A stretch of 64,000 bases of DNA, from positions 80,001 to 144,000 of the forward strand of contig NZ_CP104969.1 in the NCBI RefSeq assembly GCF_025452195.1, read 5' to 3'. The translations under genes and the position numbers were made by a program. The notes under the pieces were generated by a model. The model ran no database searches, had not been told where the DNA came from, and saw nothing but the letters and a program-made list of their open reading frames with translations. Within the stretch, counting starts at the first letter, position 1. Each line of letters opens with the position of its first letter. Shown here piece after piece: positions 36,395 to 44,867 of the stretch. This DNA is from Phyllobacterium zundukense. Lineage in GTDB: Bacteria > Pseudomonadota > Alphaproteobacteria > Rhizobiales > Rhizobiaceae.

Positions 36395-38149
36395 TTATTT
36401 GTACATCGTCTGGTTTTTGGTCCCGGGCGCATACTCGTTCGGATCGACCCAGATGTTGACGACCGCCGACCGGCCCGTCTTGGCTATGGCTTCGCGTGCC
36501 CGCAGCAGCGCCGGCTGAATTTCGGACGCCTCGCGAACCTCCTCGCCATGATTGCCGAGCATGTGCGCGAATTTGGAAAACTCGACGTCGCCAAGCTTGT
36601 TGCCGACATTGCCGCGTTCCTCGCCATATTTTGCAACCTGGCCATAACGGATCTGGTTCATCGAAGAGTTGTTGCCGATAACCGCAAGATATGGCGCGTT
36701 GAACCGATCACAGGTTTCCATGTCGAAGGCCGTCATCGAGAATGCGCCGTCGCCATAGTAGCAAAGCACTTCCTTTTGCGGATGCGCCAGCTTGGCTCCA
36801 AGCGCAAAGCCGGTCCCGACGCCCAGCGAACCAAGCGCGCCGGGATCCATCCATTGACCCGGATTGCGCGGGCGCACCGCCTGAGCCGAGATGGTCACCA
36901 CATCGCCGCCGTCGCCGATGTAGATCGTATCCTCGCCGAGGAACTCATTGAGCTCGTATGCAACACGATAGGGATGGATCGGGCTTTGATCCGACTTGAG
37001 AAGCGGCAGCACCTTGTCATAGGCGATAACTTCCTGCTGCTCGAGAGTCTTCATCCACTCGCGGCGCGCCTGGCGTTTGCCCTTGTCGATCCGGGCGGAT
37101 GCGGCCTGCAGGACCGCCGAAAGTATGGCACCGGGATGGCCAACGAGACCGATATCGATATCGCGGTTCTTGCCGACTGTGCGGTAGTCCTGATCGATCT
37201 GTACCAGGGTAAGGTCCTTGGAAATCCGCTTGCCATAGCCCATGCGGAAATCGAAAGGCGTGCCGATTACGATGATCACATCGGCATTGTTGAATGCAAA
37301 GCCGCGTGTGCGGTCGAAGTGATGGGGGTCACCAATCGGCAGTGTGCCGCGGCTTGCGCCGTTGAAGTAGCCGGGAATATCCAGCCCGCGCAGCAACTCG
37401 ACTGCAGCCTGGGTGCTGCCTGACGTAAAGACCTGTTGTCCAAACAGGACGGCAGGGCGTTCGGCATTGACCAGAACATCAGCCAGCTTTTCGATATCCG
37501 CCGGATCGCCAATTGAATAGGTCGATGCCCTGTATTTGCCCGGCTGCGGTATGACTGCCTTTTCAATAGGAATTTCGCGATCCAGAACGTCACGCGGAAT
37601 TTCCAGATAGGAAGGTCCGGACGCACCGGAGAAACACTCGCGCGCCGCCATGGAAATCATATCGGCAATACGTTCGGTGGAGGAAACACAGGCAGCAAAC
37701 TTGGTGATCGGCGTCATCATATCGACGTGCGGCAGATCCTGGAGCGAGCCCATCTTGTGCTGGGTCAAGGCGCCCTGCCCGCCAATATGAAGCACCGGGC
37801 TTTCCGAGCGAAATGCCGTGGCGATACCTGTTACCGCATTGGTGCAGCCTGGACCCGCCGTCGTAACAACGCAGCCCATCTTGCCCGTCTGGCGGGCATA
37901 ACCATCGGCCGCATGAGCAGCGACCTGCTCGTGGCGCACATCGATAATGCGGATGCCTTCATCGATACAACCGTCATAGATATCGATGATGTGACCGCCG
38001 CAAAGCGTGAAAATGGTGTCGACGCCTTCATTCTTCAGCGCCCGCGCCACCAGATGGCCGCCGGACACCACGCTCCCGTCGCGTACCTTCCGCTTCAATG
38101 TGTCTTCAGCCGTTGATGTGGCCTTTTCAACCTTTGTGACGATTGTCAT
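36395..38149 (-). CDS. ThDP-dependent oxalyl-CoA decarboxylase-like enzyme (atypical)
   Basis: This ThDP enzyme (584 aa) has catalytic Glu in DVRHEQVAAHAADGYAR and cofactor motif YYGDGAFSMTAFDME with VIGNNSSMNQ. Its place before frc, with an oxalate-regulon operator, points to oxalyl-CoA decarboxylation to formyl-CoA. Its motifs differ from characterised Oxc proteins: CGGHIIDIYDG instead of GVVGIPIT/V, TAGPGCTNAVTG instead of SAPGFLNG, and GGQGALTQH instead of SGSS. They lean to the acetolactate-synthase-like group. A basic 35-residue N-terminal extension and the tail PGTKNQTMYK are further features. A 2-hydroxyacyl-CoA lyase-type reaction is an alternative. Confidence 0.8.
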   Translation of the reverse strand: MTIVTKVEKATSTAEDTLKRKVRDGSVVSGGHLVARALKNEGVDTIFTLCGGHIIDIYDGCIDEGIRIIDVRHEQVAAHAADGYARQTGKMGCVVTTAGPGCTNAVTGIATAFRSESPVLHIGGQGALTQHKMGSLQDLPHVDMMTPITKFAACVSSTERIADMISMAARECFSGASGPSYLEIPRDVLDREIPIEKAVIPQPGKYRASTYSIGDPADIEKLADVLVNAERPAVLFGQQVFTSGSTQAAVELLRGLDIPGYFNGASRGTLPIGDPHHFDRTRGFAFNNADVIIVIGTPFDFRMGYGKRISKDLTLVQIDQDYRTVGKNRDIDIGLVGHPGAILSAVLQAASARIDKGKRQARREWMKTLEQQEVIAYDKVLPLLKSDQSPIHPYRVAYELNEFLGEDTIYIGDGGDVVTISAQAVRPRNPGQWMDPGALGSLGVGTGFALGAKLAHPQKEVLCYYGDGAFSMTAFDMETCDRFNAPYLAVIGNNSSMNQIRYGQVAKYGEERGNVGNKLGDVEFSKFAHMLGNHGEEVREASEIQPALLRAREAIAKTGRSAVVNIWVDPNEYAPGTKNQTMYK

Positions 38150-38378
38150 GGACGTCTTTCCTCTATTGAATTTTTGTCGTCTCTTATCGTTGGCACTTGG
38201 CCGTGCGCCTTTTCAAACGCTCGTTGAGATCGATAGACCCTGTCTTCCCCCTGTCCCGGATTGCCGCCTCAAAGACGCAACCAGCGGAGACAGTCGAAAG
38301 AGAAGAGCCAGATTTATAAAGTCCGCGCCGCTTCCCTACCCGTGTGTCGGGTTAGTTAAAGTGCTCTTGCAGAATTTC

Positions 38379-38395
38379 TGGCATAATAAATACCA
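38379..38395 (-). promoter_or_regulatory. Oxalate-regulon operator upstream of the oxc-like gene
   Basis: TGGCATAATAAATACCA fits TGGnAT-N5-ATnCCA. On the minus strand TTGACT lies two bases before it, the same geometry as at the oxlT promoter, where the operator occupies the spacer between -35 and -10. The start codon is 230 bases downstream, implying a long leader. Confidence 0.7.
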
Positions 38396-38559
38396 TAAGT
38401 CAAACGCCCTTCTTAACGATAATCGCCGAGCGGGAAAAACCAGTTGAGGGCCGTAAAAAACGTCGAAACAAAAGGGCGGCTGGCGGCGTTATAAGAGTGT
38501 GCAGTGCACAACCTATGCAAAAATGGGATGCTGATATGCATCTGGCGCCGTTGTGAACT

Positions 38560-38576
38560 GGGATATGGTATGCCAG
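38560..38576 (+). promoter_or_regulatory. Oxalate-regulon operator upstream of the 45-aa gene
   Basis: TGGGATATGGTATGCCA fits TGGnAT-N5-ATnCCA. TTGTGA at 38552-38557 and CAGATA at 38575-38580, 17 bases apart, are possible promoter boxes overlapping it. The small gene starts 38 bases downstream. Confidence 0.6.
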
Positions 38577-38614
38577 ATAAGGGTCATCTTAACGGTAAAC
38601 AGGAGTGTCAAATC

Positions 38615-38752
38615 ATGCCGGCACGTGCAGAAATAGCCAATTCAGCCGATCGTACCGCCCGCCGCGGTATCATCGAGACGATTCTTGCCTTTCTCGACAG
38701 AGTTGCACGCACGAATGCACGCAACAAAAATAACGAACCTTTTGGTCTTTGA
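38615..38752 (+). CDS. Small basic protein of the oxalate regulon
   Basis: This is a 45-aa protein starting MPARAEIANSADRT and ending NNEPFGL. An AGGAG ribosome site lies 10 bases before ATG, a regulon operator lies upstream and a hairpin terminator downstream, so it looks like a complete single-gene unit. The middle part (RRGIIETILAFLDRVAR) could form an amphipathic helix with Arg/Asp on one face. There is no signal peptide or membrane segment. I do not recognise the family; DUF1127-type rhizobial small proteins are comparable in size and basic character but the match is not convincing. The function is unknown; the context suggests a role in oxalate use. Confidence 0.7.
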   Translation: MPARAEIANSADRTARRGIIETILAFLDRVARTNARNKNNEPFGL

Positions 38753-38779
38753 TCGCTGAAAAGTTACGTTTCCTCCCCT

Positions 38780-38814
38780 TAAACGGCTGCCGGATCACCT
38801 CCAGCGGCCGTTTA
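38780..38814 (+). terminator. Terminator after the 45-aa gene
   Basis: TAAACGGCTGC (38780-38790) pairs with GCGGCCGTTTA (38804-38814) through one G-T pair, with a 13-base loop. ACATTTTG follows. It starts 28 bases after the small gene stop and isolates it from the oxlT promoter. Confidence 0.7.
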
Positions 38815-38870
38815 ACATTTTGAATACATTCAGTATTTACAAAAGTTGTATAGCAACACAAGCTTGGCTC

Positions 38871-38899
38871 TTGTCTTTTGGTATAACAGATACCAGTAT
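38871..38899 (+). promoter_or_regulatory. oxlT promoter with oxalate-regulon operator
   Basis: TTGTCT (38871-38876) and CAGTAT (38894-38899) have a 17-base spacing. The operator TGGTATAACAGATACCA (38879-38895), with perfect 6-base arms, fills the spacer. It is the most symmetrical of the seven sites. The gene begins about 55 bases downstream. Confidence 0.75.
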
Positions 38900-38954
38900 G
38901 TCCCGATCAGCGCATGGCATTTTAGCTACATAAAAGGCGTAGAAAGGGATGAAC

Positions 38955-40247
38955 ATGACTCAAGCGGTAAAAGAGGAGTTCCGCTCGCGGCAGGTCAGCG
39001 ACGGATTCAGATGGGTACAGTTGGCAATTGGCGTGATCTGTATGGTCATGATCGCCAACCTGCAATATGGCTGGACGTTCTTTGTTCCCGAAATTACCAA
39101 ACAATTCGGTTGGGGGCGTGCCGAAATTCAATGGGCTTTCACGCTCTTCGTCCTGTTCGAAACATGGCTCGTTCCCATCGAGGGCTGGTTCGTCGATAAA
39201 TACGGCCCGAAGATCGTCATCATTTTCGGCGGGGTGCTCTGCGCCATCGGGTGGGTGATCAATTCACAAGCCGAAACCCTGTTTGCATTCTACATCGGCC
39301 AGATTGTTGCCGGTATCGGAGCGGGCGCGGTCTACGGTACCTGCGTGGGCAATGCATTGAAATGGTTCCCCGATCGGCGCGGCCTTGCAGCGGGCATCAC
39401 GGCAGCCGGATTTGGCGCGGGGGCCGCGCTGACGGTCTGGCCCATCCAGGCCACGATCGCGAACTATGGCTTCCAGAGTGCTTTCCTGACCTTCGGCATC
39501 GGCCAAGGCGTTGTTATCGTTATCCTTGCGTTCTTCCTGCTGGCTCCGAAGCCAGGTCAGGTGCCGGAACCGACAAACAAGGGCCCGATCATCCAAAGTC
39601 GCCGGCAGTACTTGCCTTCTGAAGTGGTCAAGCACCCTATTTTCTGGCTCATGTATGCCATGTTCGTTGCGGTGGGTGCCGGCGGCCTCGTTGTAACGGC
39701 CAATCTTGCGCCGATGGCCAAGGATTTCGGTGTTGCGGATATTCCGATGTGGCTGGGCATACCGGCTCTGACACTGGCTGCTACCCTCGACCGTCTTCTC
39801 AATGGCCTGACGCGACCGTTCTGCGGCTGGGTGTCGGACAAGATAGGGCGCGAGAACACCATGTTCATCGCCTTCGGTATCGAGGCGATCGGTATCTACA
39901 TGCTCTATCTCTACGCGGGCAATCCGGTGATGTTCGTCATACTCAGCGGTTTGGTGTTCTTTGCCTGGGGCGAAATCTATTCTCTGTTCCCGTCAACCTG
40001 CACCGATACATTCGGCTCCAAATTTGCAGCCACCAATGCGGGACTGCTCTACACCGCCAAAGGTACAGCAGCGCTTCTCGTCCCATTTGGCACCGCGATG
40101 GCGGCAGATGGCAACTGGAACTCGGTGTTTATCATCGGCGTCGTCCTGAATGGCGCTGCAGCCCTTCTGGCTCTGTTCGTACTCAAGCCATGGCGTGCAG
40201 GCATTATTCGCAGAACGGAAGAAAACGTTCTGCAGCCTGCCCAATAA
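38955..40247 (+). CDS. oxlT: Oxalate/formate antiporter OxlT-like MFS transporter
   Basis: This major-facilitator protein (430 aa) has 12 predicted helices. Two charged residues that bind oxalate in Oxalobacter OxlT are conserved with the right spacing: Arg in NGLTRPFCGWVSD (residue 287) and Lys in LLYTAKGTAAL (residue 369), matching OxlT Arg272 and Lys355. It should import oxalate, possibly against formate. The start chosen is the second of two close ATGs, six bases after GAAAGGG; the first, at 38949, abuts that site. The gene is monocistronic by its own promoter and operator, and lies between the oxc-like and acyl-CoA synthetase genes. Confidence 0.92.
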   Translation: MTQAVKEEFRSRQVSDGFRWVQLAIGVICMVMIANLQYGWTFFVPEITKQFGWGRAEIQWAFTLFVLFETWLVPIEGWFVDKYGPKIVIIFGGVLCAIGWVINSQAETLFAFYIGQIVAGIGAGAVYGTCVGNALKWFPDRRGLAAGITAAGFGAGAALTVWPIQATIANYGFQSAFLTFGIGQGVVIVILAFFLLAPKPGQVPEPTNKGPIIQSRRQYLPSEVVKHPIFWLMYAMFVAVGAGGLVVTANLAPMAKDFGVADIPMWLGIPALTLAATLDRLLNGLTRPFCGWVSDKIGRENTMFIAFGIEAIGIYMLYLYAGNPVMFVILSGLVFFAWGEIYSLFPSTCTDTFGSKFAATNAGLLYTAKGTAALLVPFGTAMAADGNWNSVFIIGVVLNGAAALLALFVLKPWRAGIIRRTEENVLQPAQ

Positions 40248-40350
40248 TATCCCGACAGCATTCGCCTGGGCTGGATGATTCAGCCCAGGCATTCAGCTTC
40301 AGACACTCAATCAGCATCGAAGCAACCAGCTACCAGCCAGAGATCAGGAC

Positions 40351-40383
40351 TTGACAGTGATTTTTCTGGTATACAATATGCCA
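40351..40383 (+). promoter_or_regulatory. Promoter and operator of the acyl-CoA synthetase gene
   Basis: TTGACA (40351-40356) and CAATAT (40374-40379) are 17 bases apart. The operator TGGTATACAATATGCCA (40367-40383) covers the -10 box. The gene starts 104 bases downstream; mtkA, mtkB and ppc may share this transcript. Confidence 0.72.
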
Positions 40384-40486
40384 ATATGGGCGCCAAAGAC
40401 AACTTTACCAGTTCGCGCCGCTGGCAAACCAGGCCACATCAATGCCGCCGTCACCGGGAGTGCACGCGGCCATCACGGAGGAAATC

Positions 40487-42613
40487 ATGCTCGATAAAAC
40501 CGTTGTCCGTAACGTACTGGAAGCGGCGCGGGCCGAGGGCCGCCAGGCACTCACCGCACCCGAAGGCAAGCTTATTTGCGATGCCTATGGCATAGCAGTT
40601 CCGCAGGAGGGCGTTGCCGGCAGCGCCGGGGAAGCCGCCTCGCTTGCATCGTCCATGGGTTTTCCGGTGGTCATGAAGATCGTCTCTCCGGATATCCTGC
40701 ACAAGACCGAAGCAGGCGGCGTTATCGTCGGCGTCAAATCTGCCGAGGAAGCCAGGGCCAGTTTCGACAAGATCATCGCCAACGCCCAAGCCTACAAGGC
40801 CGATGCGGAAATCGTCGGCGTGCAGGTCCAGCAAATGCTGACCGGCGGCCTCGAGGTCATCATCGGCGCTGTAACCGACGACAGCTTCGGCAAGCTCGTT
40901 GCCTTTGGCCTTGGCGGCGTCCTCGTCGAAGTCCTGAAGGACATTACCTTCCGTCTCGCACCGGTGACGCACGACGAAGCCCTGTCGATGCTCGACAGCA
41001 TCCAGGCAGCGGAAATGTTGAAGGGCGTGCGCGGCGGCGAGGCGGTCAATCGTATCGCGCTTGCCGATATGATTGTGCAGGTCTCCAAGCTCGTCGACGA
41101 CTATCCGGAAATCTCCGAGCTCGATCTCAATCCGGTTTTCGCCACCAGGGAAGGCGCGATTGCCGCCGACGTGCGCATTGTCGTCGATTACAATCAGGCC
41201 AAGCCTCGCCATCGCCCGTCCCAGGAGGAAATCCTCAAATCCATGAACCGCATCATGCGGCCGAAGGCGGTCGCCGTGATCGGCGCTTCGGCAGAGGATG
41301 GCAAGATCGGCAATTCCGTGATGAAAAACCTCATCAACGGCGGCTACAAAGGACAGATATATCCGATACATCCGAAGGCCGAAGAGATCCTTGGCTACAA
41401 GACCTACAAAAGCGTCAAGGATGTTCCGGGCGATATCGATACGGCGGTCTTTGCCATTCCCGCCAAACTGGTTGCCGGCGCCCTTGCCGAATGCGGCGAG
41501 AAGAAAATTCCTGGCGCAGTCCTCATTCCCTCGGGCTTTGCTGAAGCCGGAGAACCGGAACTGCAGGACGAAATCGTCAAGATAGGCCGCAAATACAATA
41601 TCCGCCTGATGGGCCCCAACATTTACGGCTTCTACTACACGCCGGAAAATCTCTGCGCGACGTTCTGCACGGCTTACGACGTCAAGGGCTCGGCGGCATT
41701 GTCGTCACAGTCCGGCGGCATTGGCATGGCGATCATCGGCTTTTCGCGTTCGGCCAAGATGGGCGTGTCGGCGATTGTCGGTCTCGGCAACAAGTCGGAT
41801 ATCGATGAGGACGACCTGCTCACCTTCTTCGAGCAGGACGACAATACGCGCATCATCGCCCAGCATCTGGAGGATCTGAAAGACGGCCGTGCCTTTGCCG
41901 AGGCCGCAAAACGCGTCTCGCAAAAAAAACCGATCGTCGTCCTCAAGGCGGGACGCACCTCCGCCGGTGCCAAAGCGGCCTCCTCGCATACGGGCGCGCT
42001 TGCCGGTAACGACAAGATCTACGAGGACGTTTTCAAGCAGGTCGGCGTCATCCGCGCCCGCTCGCTGCGGCAGCTCCTCGAATTCGCCCGCGGCATTCCG
42101 GTCATGCCAACGCCGAAGGGCGAAAATGTCGTCATCATCACTGGCGCTGGCGGCTCGGGCGTACTTCTCTCCGACGCCTGCGTCGATAACGGCCTCAGTC
42201 TCATGGGAATGCCGGACGATCTGGATGCGGCCTTTCGCAAGTTCATTCCGCCCTTCGGTGCCGCGGGCAATCCCGTCGACATCACAGGCGGCGAACCACC
42301 CCTCACCTACAAGAACACGGTCAAACTCGGCCTCGAGGACGATCGCATCCACGCGCTGATCCTCGGTTACTGGCACACGATCGTCACCCCGCCGATGGTC
42401 TTTGCCAAGCTCATGGTCGAGGTGAAGGAAGAGATGGCGGCCAAGGGTATCGAGAAGCCGATGGTTGCGTCGCTTGCCGGCGATGTCGAGGTCGAAGAGG
42501 CCGCCGAATATCTCTACCAGCATGGCATCCCCGCCTATGCCTATTCGACCGAGCTACCAGTCGAGGTACTGGGAGCGAAGTACAAATGGGCCAGAGGCGC
42601 AGGTTTGCTCTAG
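40487..42613 (+). CDS. NDP-forming acyl-CoA synthetase, fused beta-alpha form
   Basis: This 708-aa single-chain ligase forms an acyl-CoA from acid, CoA and nucleotide triphosphate, releasing the diphosphate. Domain order is ATP-grasp first (about residues 10-235, [19 protein letters not shown]), then CoA-binding (from about 257, [18 protein letters not shown]), then the ligase part with the phosphohistidine motif [10 protein letters not shown] near residue 500. That beta-before-alpha order is the reverse of many archaeal and Pat-type enzymes. The start follows GGAGGAAATC. It carries the oxalate-regulon operator, so oxalate or formate may be the acid, though the family is usually called acetate-CoA ligase. 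Confidence 0.88.
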   Translation: MLDKTVVRNVLEAARAEGRQALTAPEGKLICDAYGIAVPQEGVAGSAGEAASLASSMGFPVVMKIVSPDILHKTEAGGVIVGVKSAEEARASFDKIIANAQAYKADAEIVGVQVQQMLTGGLEVIIGAVTDDSFGKLVAFGLGGVLVEVLKDITFRLAPVTHDEALSMLDSIQAAEMLKGVRGGEAVNRIALADMIVQVSKLVDDYPEISELDLNPVFATREGAIAADVRIVVDYNQAKPRHRPSQEEILKSMNRIMRPKAVAVIGASAEDGKIGNSVMKNLINGGYKGQIYPIHPKAEEILGYKTYKSVKDVPGDIDTAVFAIPAKLVAGALAECGEKKIPGAVLIPSGFAEAGEPELQDEIVKIGRKYNIRLMGPNIYGFYYTPENLCATFCTAYDVKGSAALSSQSGGIGMAIIGFSRSAKMGVSAIVGLGNKSDIDEDDLLTFFEQDDNTRIIAQHLEDLKDGRAFAEAAKRVSQKKPIVVLKAGRTSAGAKAASSHTGALAGNDKIYEDVFKQVGVIRARSLRQLLEFARGIPVMPTPKGENVVIITGAGGSGVLLSDACVDNGLSLMGMPDDLDAAFRKFIPPFGAAGNPVDITGGEPPLTYKNTVKLGLEDDRIHALILGYWHTIVTPPMVFAKLMVEVKEEMAAKGIEKPMVASLAGDVEVEEAAEYLYQHGIPAYAYSTELPVEVLGAKYKWARGAGLL

Positions 42614-42702
42614 AGCAATCCCAGGAAAAGTGGGAACCGGTTTTCCGTCCGGAATTGCGTAAAAACAAATACCTCCCCGCCGGGCCCTGGCGCGAGCCAG
42701 GG
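42605..42702. repeat. RIME-like intergenic palindrome before mtkA
   Basis: The element begins with the palindrome TTGCTCTAGAGCAA (42605-42618), which contains the stop codon of the synthetase gene. It continues with AGGAAAAGTGGGAACCGGTT and GGAATTGCGTAAAAAC, a sequence type repeated widely in Rhizobiales genomes. A second stem, CCCTGG (42685-42690) with CCAGGG (42697-42702), follows. It could attenuate or protect the message between the synthetase and mtkA genes. Confidence 0.75.
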
Positions 42703-42750
42703 TCTGGTGCCCTCATAAAATTTATCACTCTCAAGGAGGACGTTTCTCCA

Positions 42751-43950
42751 ATGCACATTCATGAGTATCAGGCCAAGAGTGTTCTGAAGTCCTTTGGCGT
42801 GCCTGTCCCGGAAGGCTATCTGGCTGTGGACATCGACGAGGCCGGTGAAATGGCCGCAAGGCTTCCTGGTCCGGTCTTTGTTGTCAAATCGCAAATTCAT
42901 GCCGGCGGTCGCGGCAAAGGTTCGTTCAAGGAACTGGGCGAAGGTGCAAAGGGCGGCGTCCGCCTTGCCCGTTCCATTGCGGAAGTTCGCGAACATGCCG
43001 CCGAAATGCTCGGCAATACACTGGTGACGATCCAGACCGGCCCCTCAGGCAAGCAGGTCAACCGCCTCTATGTCGAGGACGGATCGCAGATCGAGAAAGA
43101 ATTCTACCTCTCGCTCCTGGTCGACCGCGCAACCAGCCGCGTTTCGTTCGTTGTCTCCACCGAGGGCGGCATGGACATCGAAACCATCGCGCACGATACA
43201 CCGGAAAAGATCCTCACGTTCTCGGTCGATCCCGCAACGGGCATCTTGCCCCATCATGGCCGCGCCGTTGCCAAGGCGCTGGAACTCGACGGCGATCTCG
43301 CCAAACAAGCGCATACACTCGTCGCAAAACTCTATACGGCGTTTACCACCAAAGACATGGAGATGCTCGAGATCAATCCGCTGATCGTCTCGAAGGACGG
43401 CCAGCTGAAATGTCTCGACGCCAAGGTCAGCTTCGATTCCAACGCGCTCGCCCGTCATCTCGACATTTTCGAAATGCGCGATGAGACCGAAGAGGACGCC
43501 AAGGAGATAGAAGCGTCGAAATACGACCTCTCCTACATCACGCTCGACGGCAGCATTGGCTGCATGGTCAACGGCGCCGGCCTTGCCATGGCGACAATGG
43601 ACATTATCAAGTTCTACGGCGCAGAACCGGCCAACTTTCTCGATGTCGGCGGTGGCGCCACCGCAGAGAAGGTCGCAGCGGCATTCAAGATCATAACTGC
43701 GGATCCGAATGTAAAAGGCATTCTCATCAACATCTTCGGCGGCATCATGCGCTGCGACGTGATTGCAGAAGGCGTGATCACCGCTGTCAAGGAAGTGGGG
43801 CTGACCGTCCCTCTCGTCGTTCGCCTCGAAGGCACCAATGTAAATGAGGGCAAGAAGATCATCGCGGCATCGGGGTTGAACGTCATCCCCGCTGACGATC
43901 TCGACGATGCCGCCCAGAAGATCGTCAACGCAGTCGGAGGCTTGAACTGA
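42751..43950 (+). CDS. mtkA: Malate-CoA ligase (malate thiokinase) beta subunit
   Basis: This ATP-grasp beta subunit (399 aa) forms malyl-CoA from malate, CoA and ATP with its partner. It has [43 protein letters not shown], and the standard pocket loops [12 protein letters not shown] and IFGGIMRCD. The RGKGSFKE stretch and the neighbours mtkB and ppc match serine-cycle loci, which favours malate over succinate. AAGGAGG lies 11 bases before ATG. The stop overlaps mtkB as TGATG. The usual malyl-CoA lyase gene is absent from this cluster. Confidence 0.88.
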   Translation: MHIHEYQAKSVLKSFGVPVPEGYLAVDIDEAGEMAARLPGPVFVVKSQIHAGGRGKGSFKELGEGAKGGVRLARSIAEVREHAAEMLGNTLVTIQTGPSGKQVNRLYVEDGSQIEKEFYLSLLVDRATSRVSFVVSTEGGMDIETIAHDTPEKILTFSVDPATGILPHHGRAVAKALELDGDLAKQAHTLVAKLYTAFTTKDMEMLEINPLIVSKDGQLKCLDAKVSFDSNALARHLDIFEMRDETEEDAKEIEASKYDLSYITLDGSIGCMVNGAGLAMATMDIIKFYGAEPANFLDVGGGATAEKVAAAFKIITADPNVKGILINIFGGIMRCDVIAEGVITAVKEVGLTVPLVVRLEGTNVNEGKKIIAASGLNVIPADDLDDAAQKIVNAVGGLN

Positions 43951-44867
43951 TGTCGATACTGATCAACAAGAATACCCGTCTCCTCTGTCAGGGTTTCACC
44001 GGCAAGACCGGCACCTTCCACAGCGAACAGGCGATCAAATACGGCACCCGCATGGTCGGCGGTACCTCCCCCGGCAAAGGCGGAACGTCACATCTCGATC
44101 TGCCCGTCTTCGACACGGTAGCGGAAGCACGTGAAGCGACCGGAGCTGACGCCTCGGTTATTTACGTGCCGCCTTTCGGCGCGGCGGACGCTATCTGTGA
44201 GGCGATCCAGGCGGAAATTCCGCTGATCGTCTGCATCACGGAAGGTATCCCGGTTCTCGACATGCAGCGTGTCAAACGTGCATTGAGCGGTTCGAAATCC
44301 CGACTGATCGGCCCCAACTGTCCCGGCATCATGACTGTCGATGAATGCAAGATCGGGATCATGCCAGGCTCCATCTTCCGCAAAGGATCTGTCGGCATCG
44401 TGTCGCGCTCGGGTACGCTGACCTATGAGGCAGTATTCCAGACCTCGCAGCAGGGTCTTGGCCAGACCACCGCGGTCGGAATCGGTGGCGATCCCATCAA
44501 GGGCACCGAGTTCATCGATGTGCTGGAAATGTTCCTCGCCGATCCTGCGACGGAGTCGATCGTGATGATCGGCGAAATCGGCGGTTCGGCTGAAGAAGAA
44601 GCCGCACAATTCCTTGCCGATGAGGCAAGGCGCGGACGCTCGAAGCCAACGGTCGGGTTCATTGCCGGGCGGACAGCACCTCCCGGCCGGCGCATGGGCC
44701 ATGCTGGAGCCATCATATCCGGCGGCAAAGGTGGCGCAGAAGACAAAATCAGCGCCATGGAAGCAGCTGGCGTCCGGATCGCCTCCACACCGGCGCGTCT
44801 TGGCACCACACTGGTCGAACTTCTGAATGAGCGCTCGGTATCTCCACGCCTGTCAGCAACTGGTTGA
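43950..44867 (+). CDS. mtkB: Malate-CoA ligase (malate thiokinase) alpha subunit
   Basis: This 305-aa subunit has CoA-binding residues 1-125 ([20 protein letters not shown]) and the phosphohistidine in [16 protein letters not shown] near residue 250. [20 protein letters not shown] is as in MtkB and SucD. It overlaps mtkA by one base and ppc by one base, so the three are translated as a unit. With malyl-CoA lyase, encoded elsewhere if present, it would split malate to glyoxylate and acetyl-CoA, or run in reverse to use glyoxylate. Confidence 0.88.
   Translation: MSILINKNTRLLCQGFTGKTGTFHSEQAIKYGTRMVGGTSPGKGGTSHLDLPVFDTVAEAREATGADASVIYVPPFGAADAICEAIQAEIPLIVCITEGIPVLDMQRVKRALSGSKSRLIGPNCPGIMTVDECKIGIMPGSIFRKGSVGIVSRSGTLTYEAVFQTSQQGLGQTTAVGIGGDPIKGTEFIDVLEMFLADPATESIVMIGEIGGSAEEEAAQFLADEARRGRSKPTVGFIAGRTAPPGRRMGHAGAIISGGKGGAEDKISAMEAAGVRIASTPARLGTTLVELLNERSVSPRLSATG

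Larger units (their letters stand above)
38150..38614. other. 465-base divergent regulatory region
   Basis: The region between the oxc-like gene and the 45-aa gene holds no larger gene. It contains two predicted operators (38379-38395 and 38560-38576), a roughly 230-base leader for the oxc-like message, and a short inverted repeat TGTGCA-G-TGCACA at 38498-38510. Base composition is lower in GC than in the flanking genes. Confidence 0.5.

Noticed and set aside
38498..38510. TGTGCA-G-TGCACA as an additional regulator site
   Set aside because: Seen only once in the window; noted in the intergenic description but no partner or repeat supports it.
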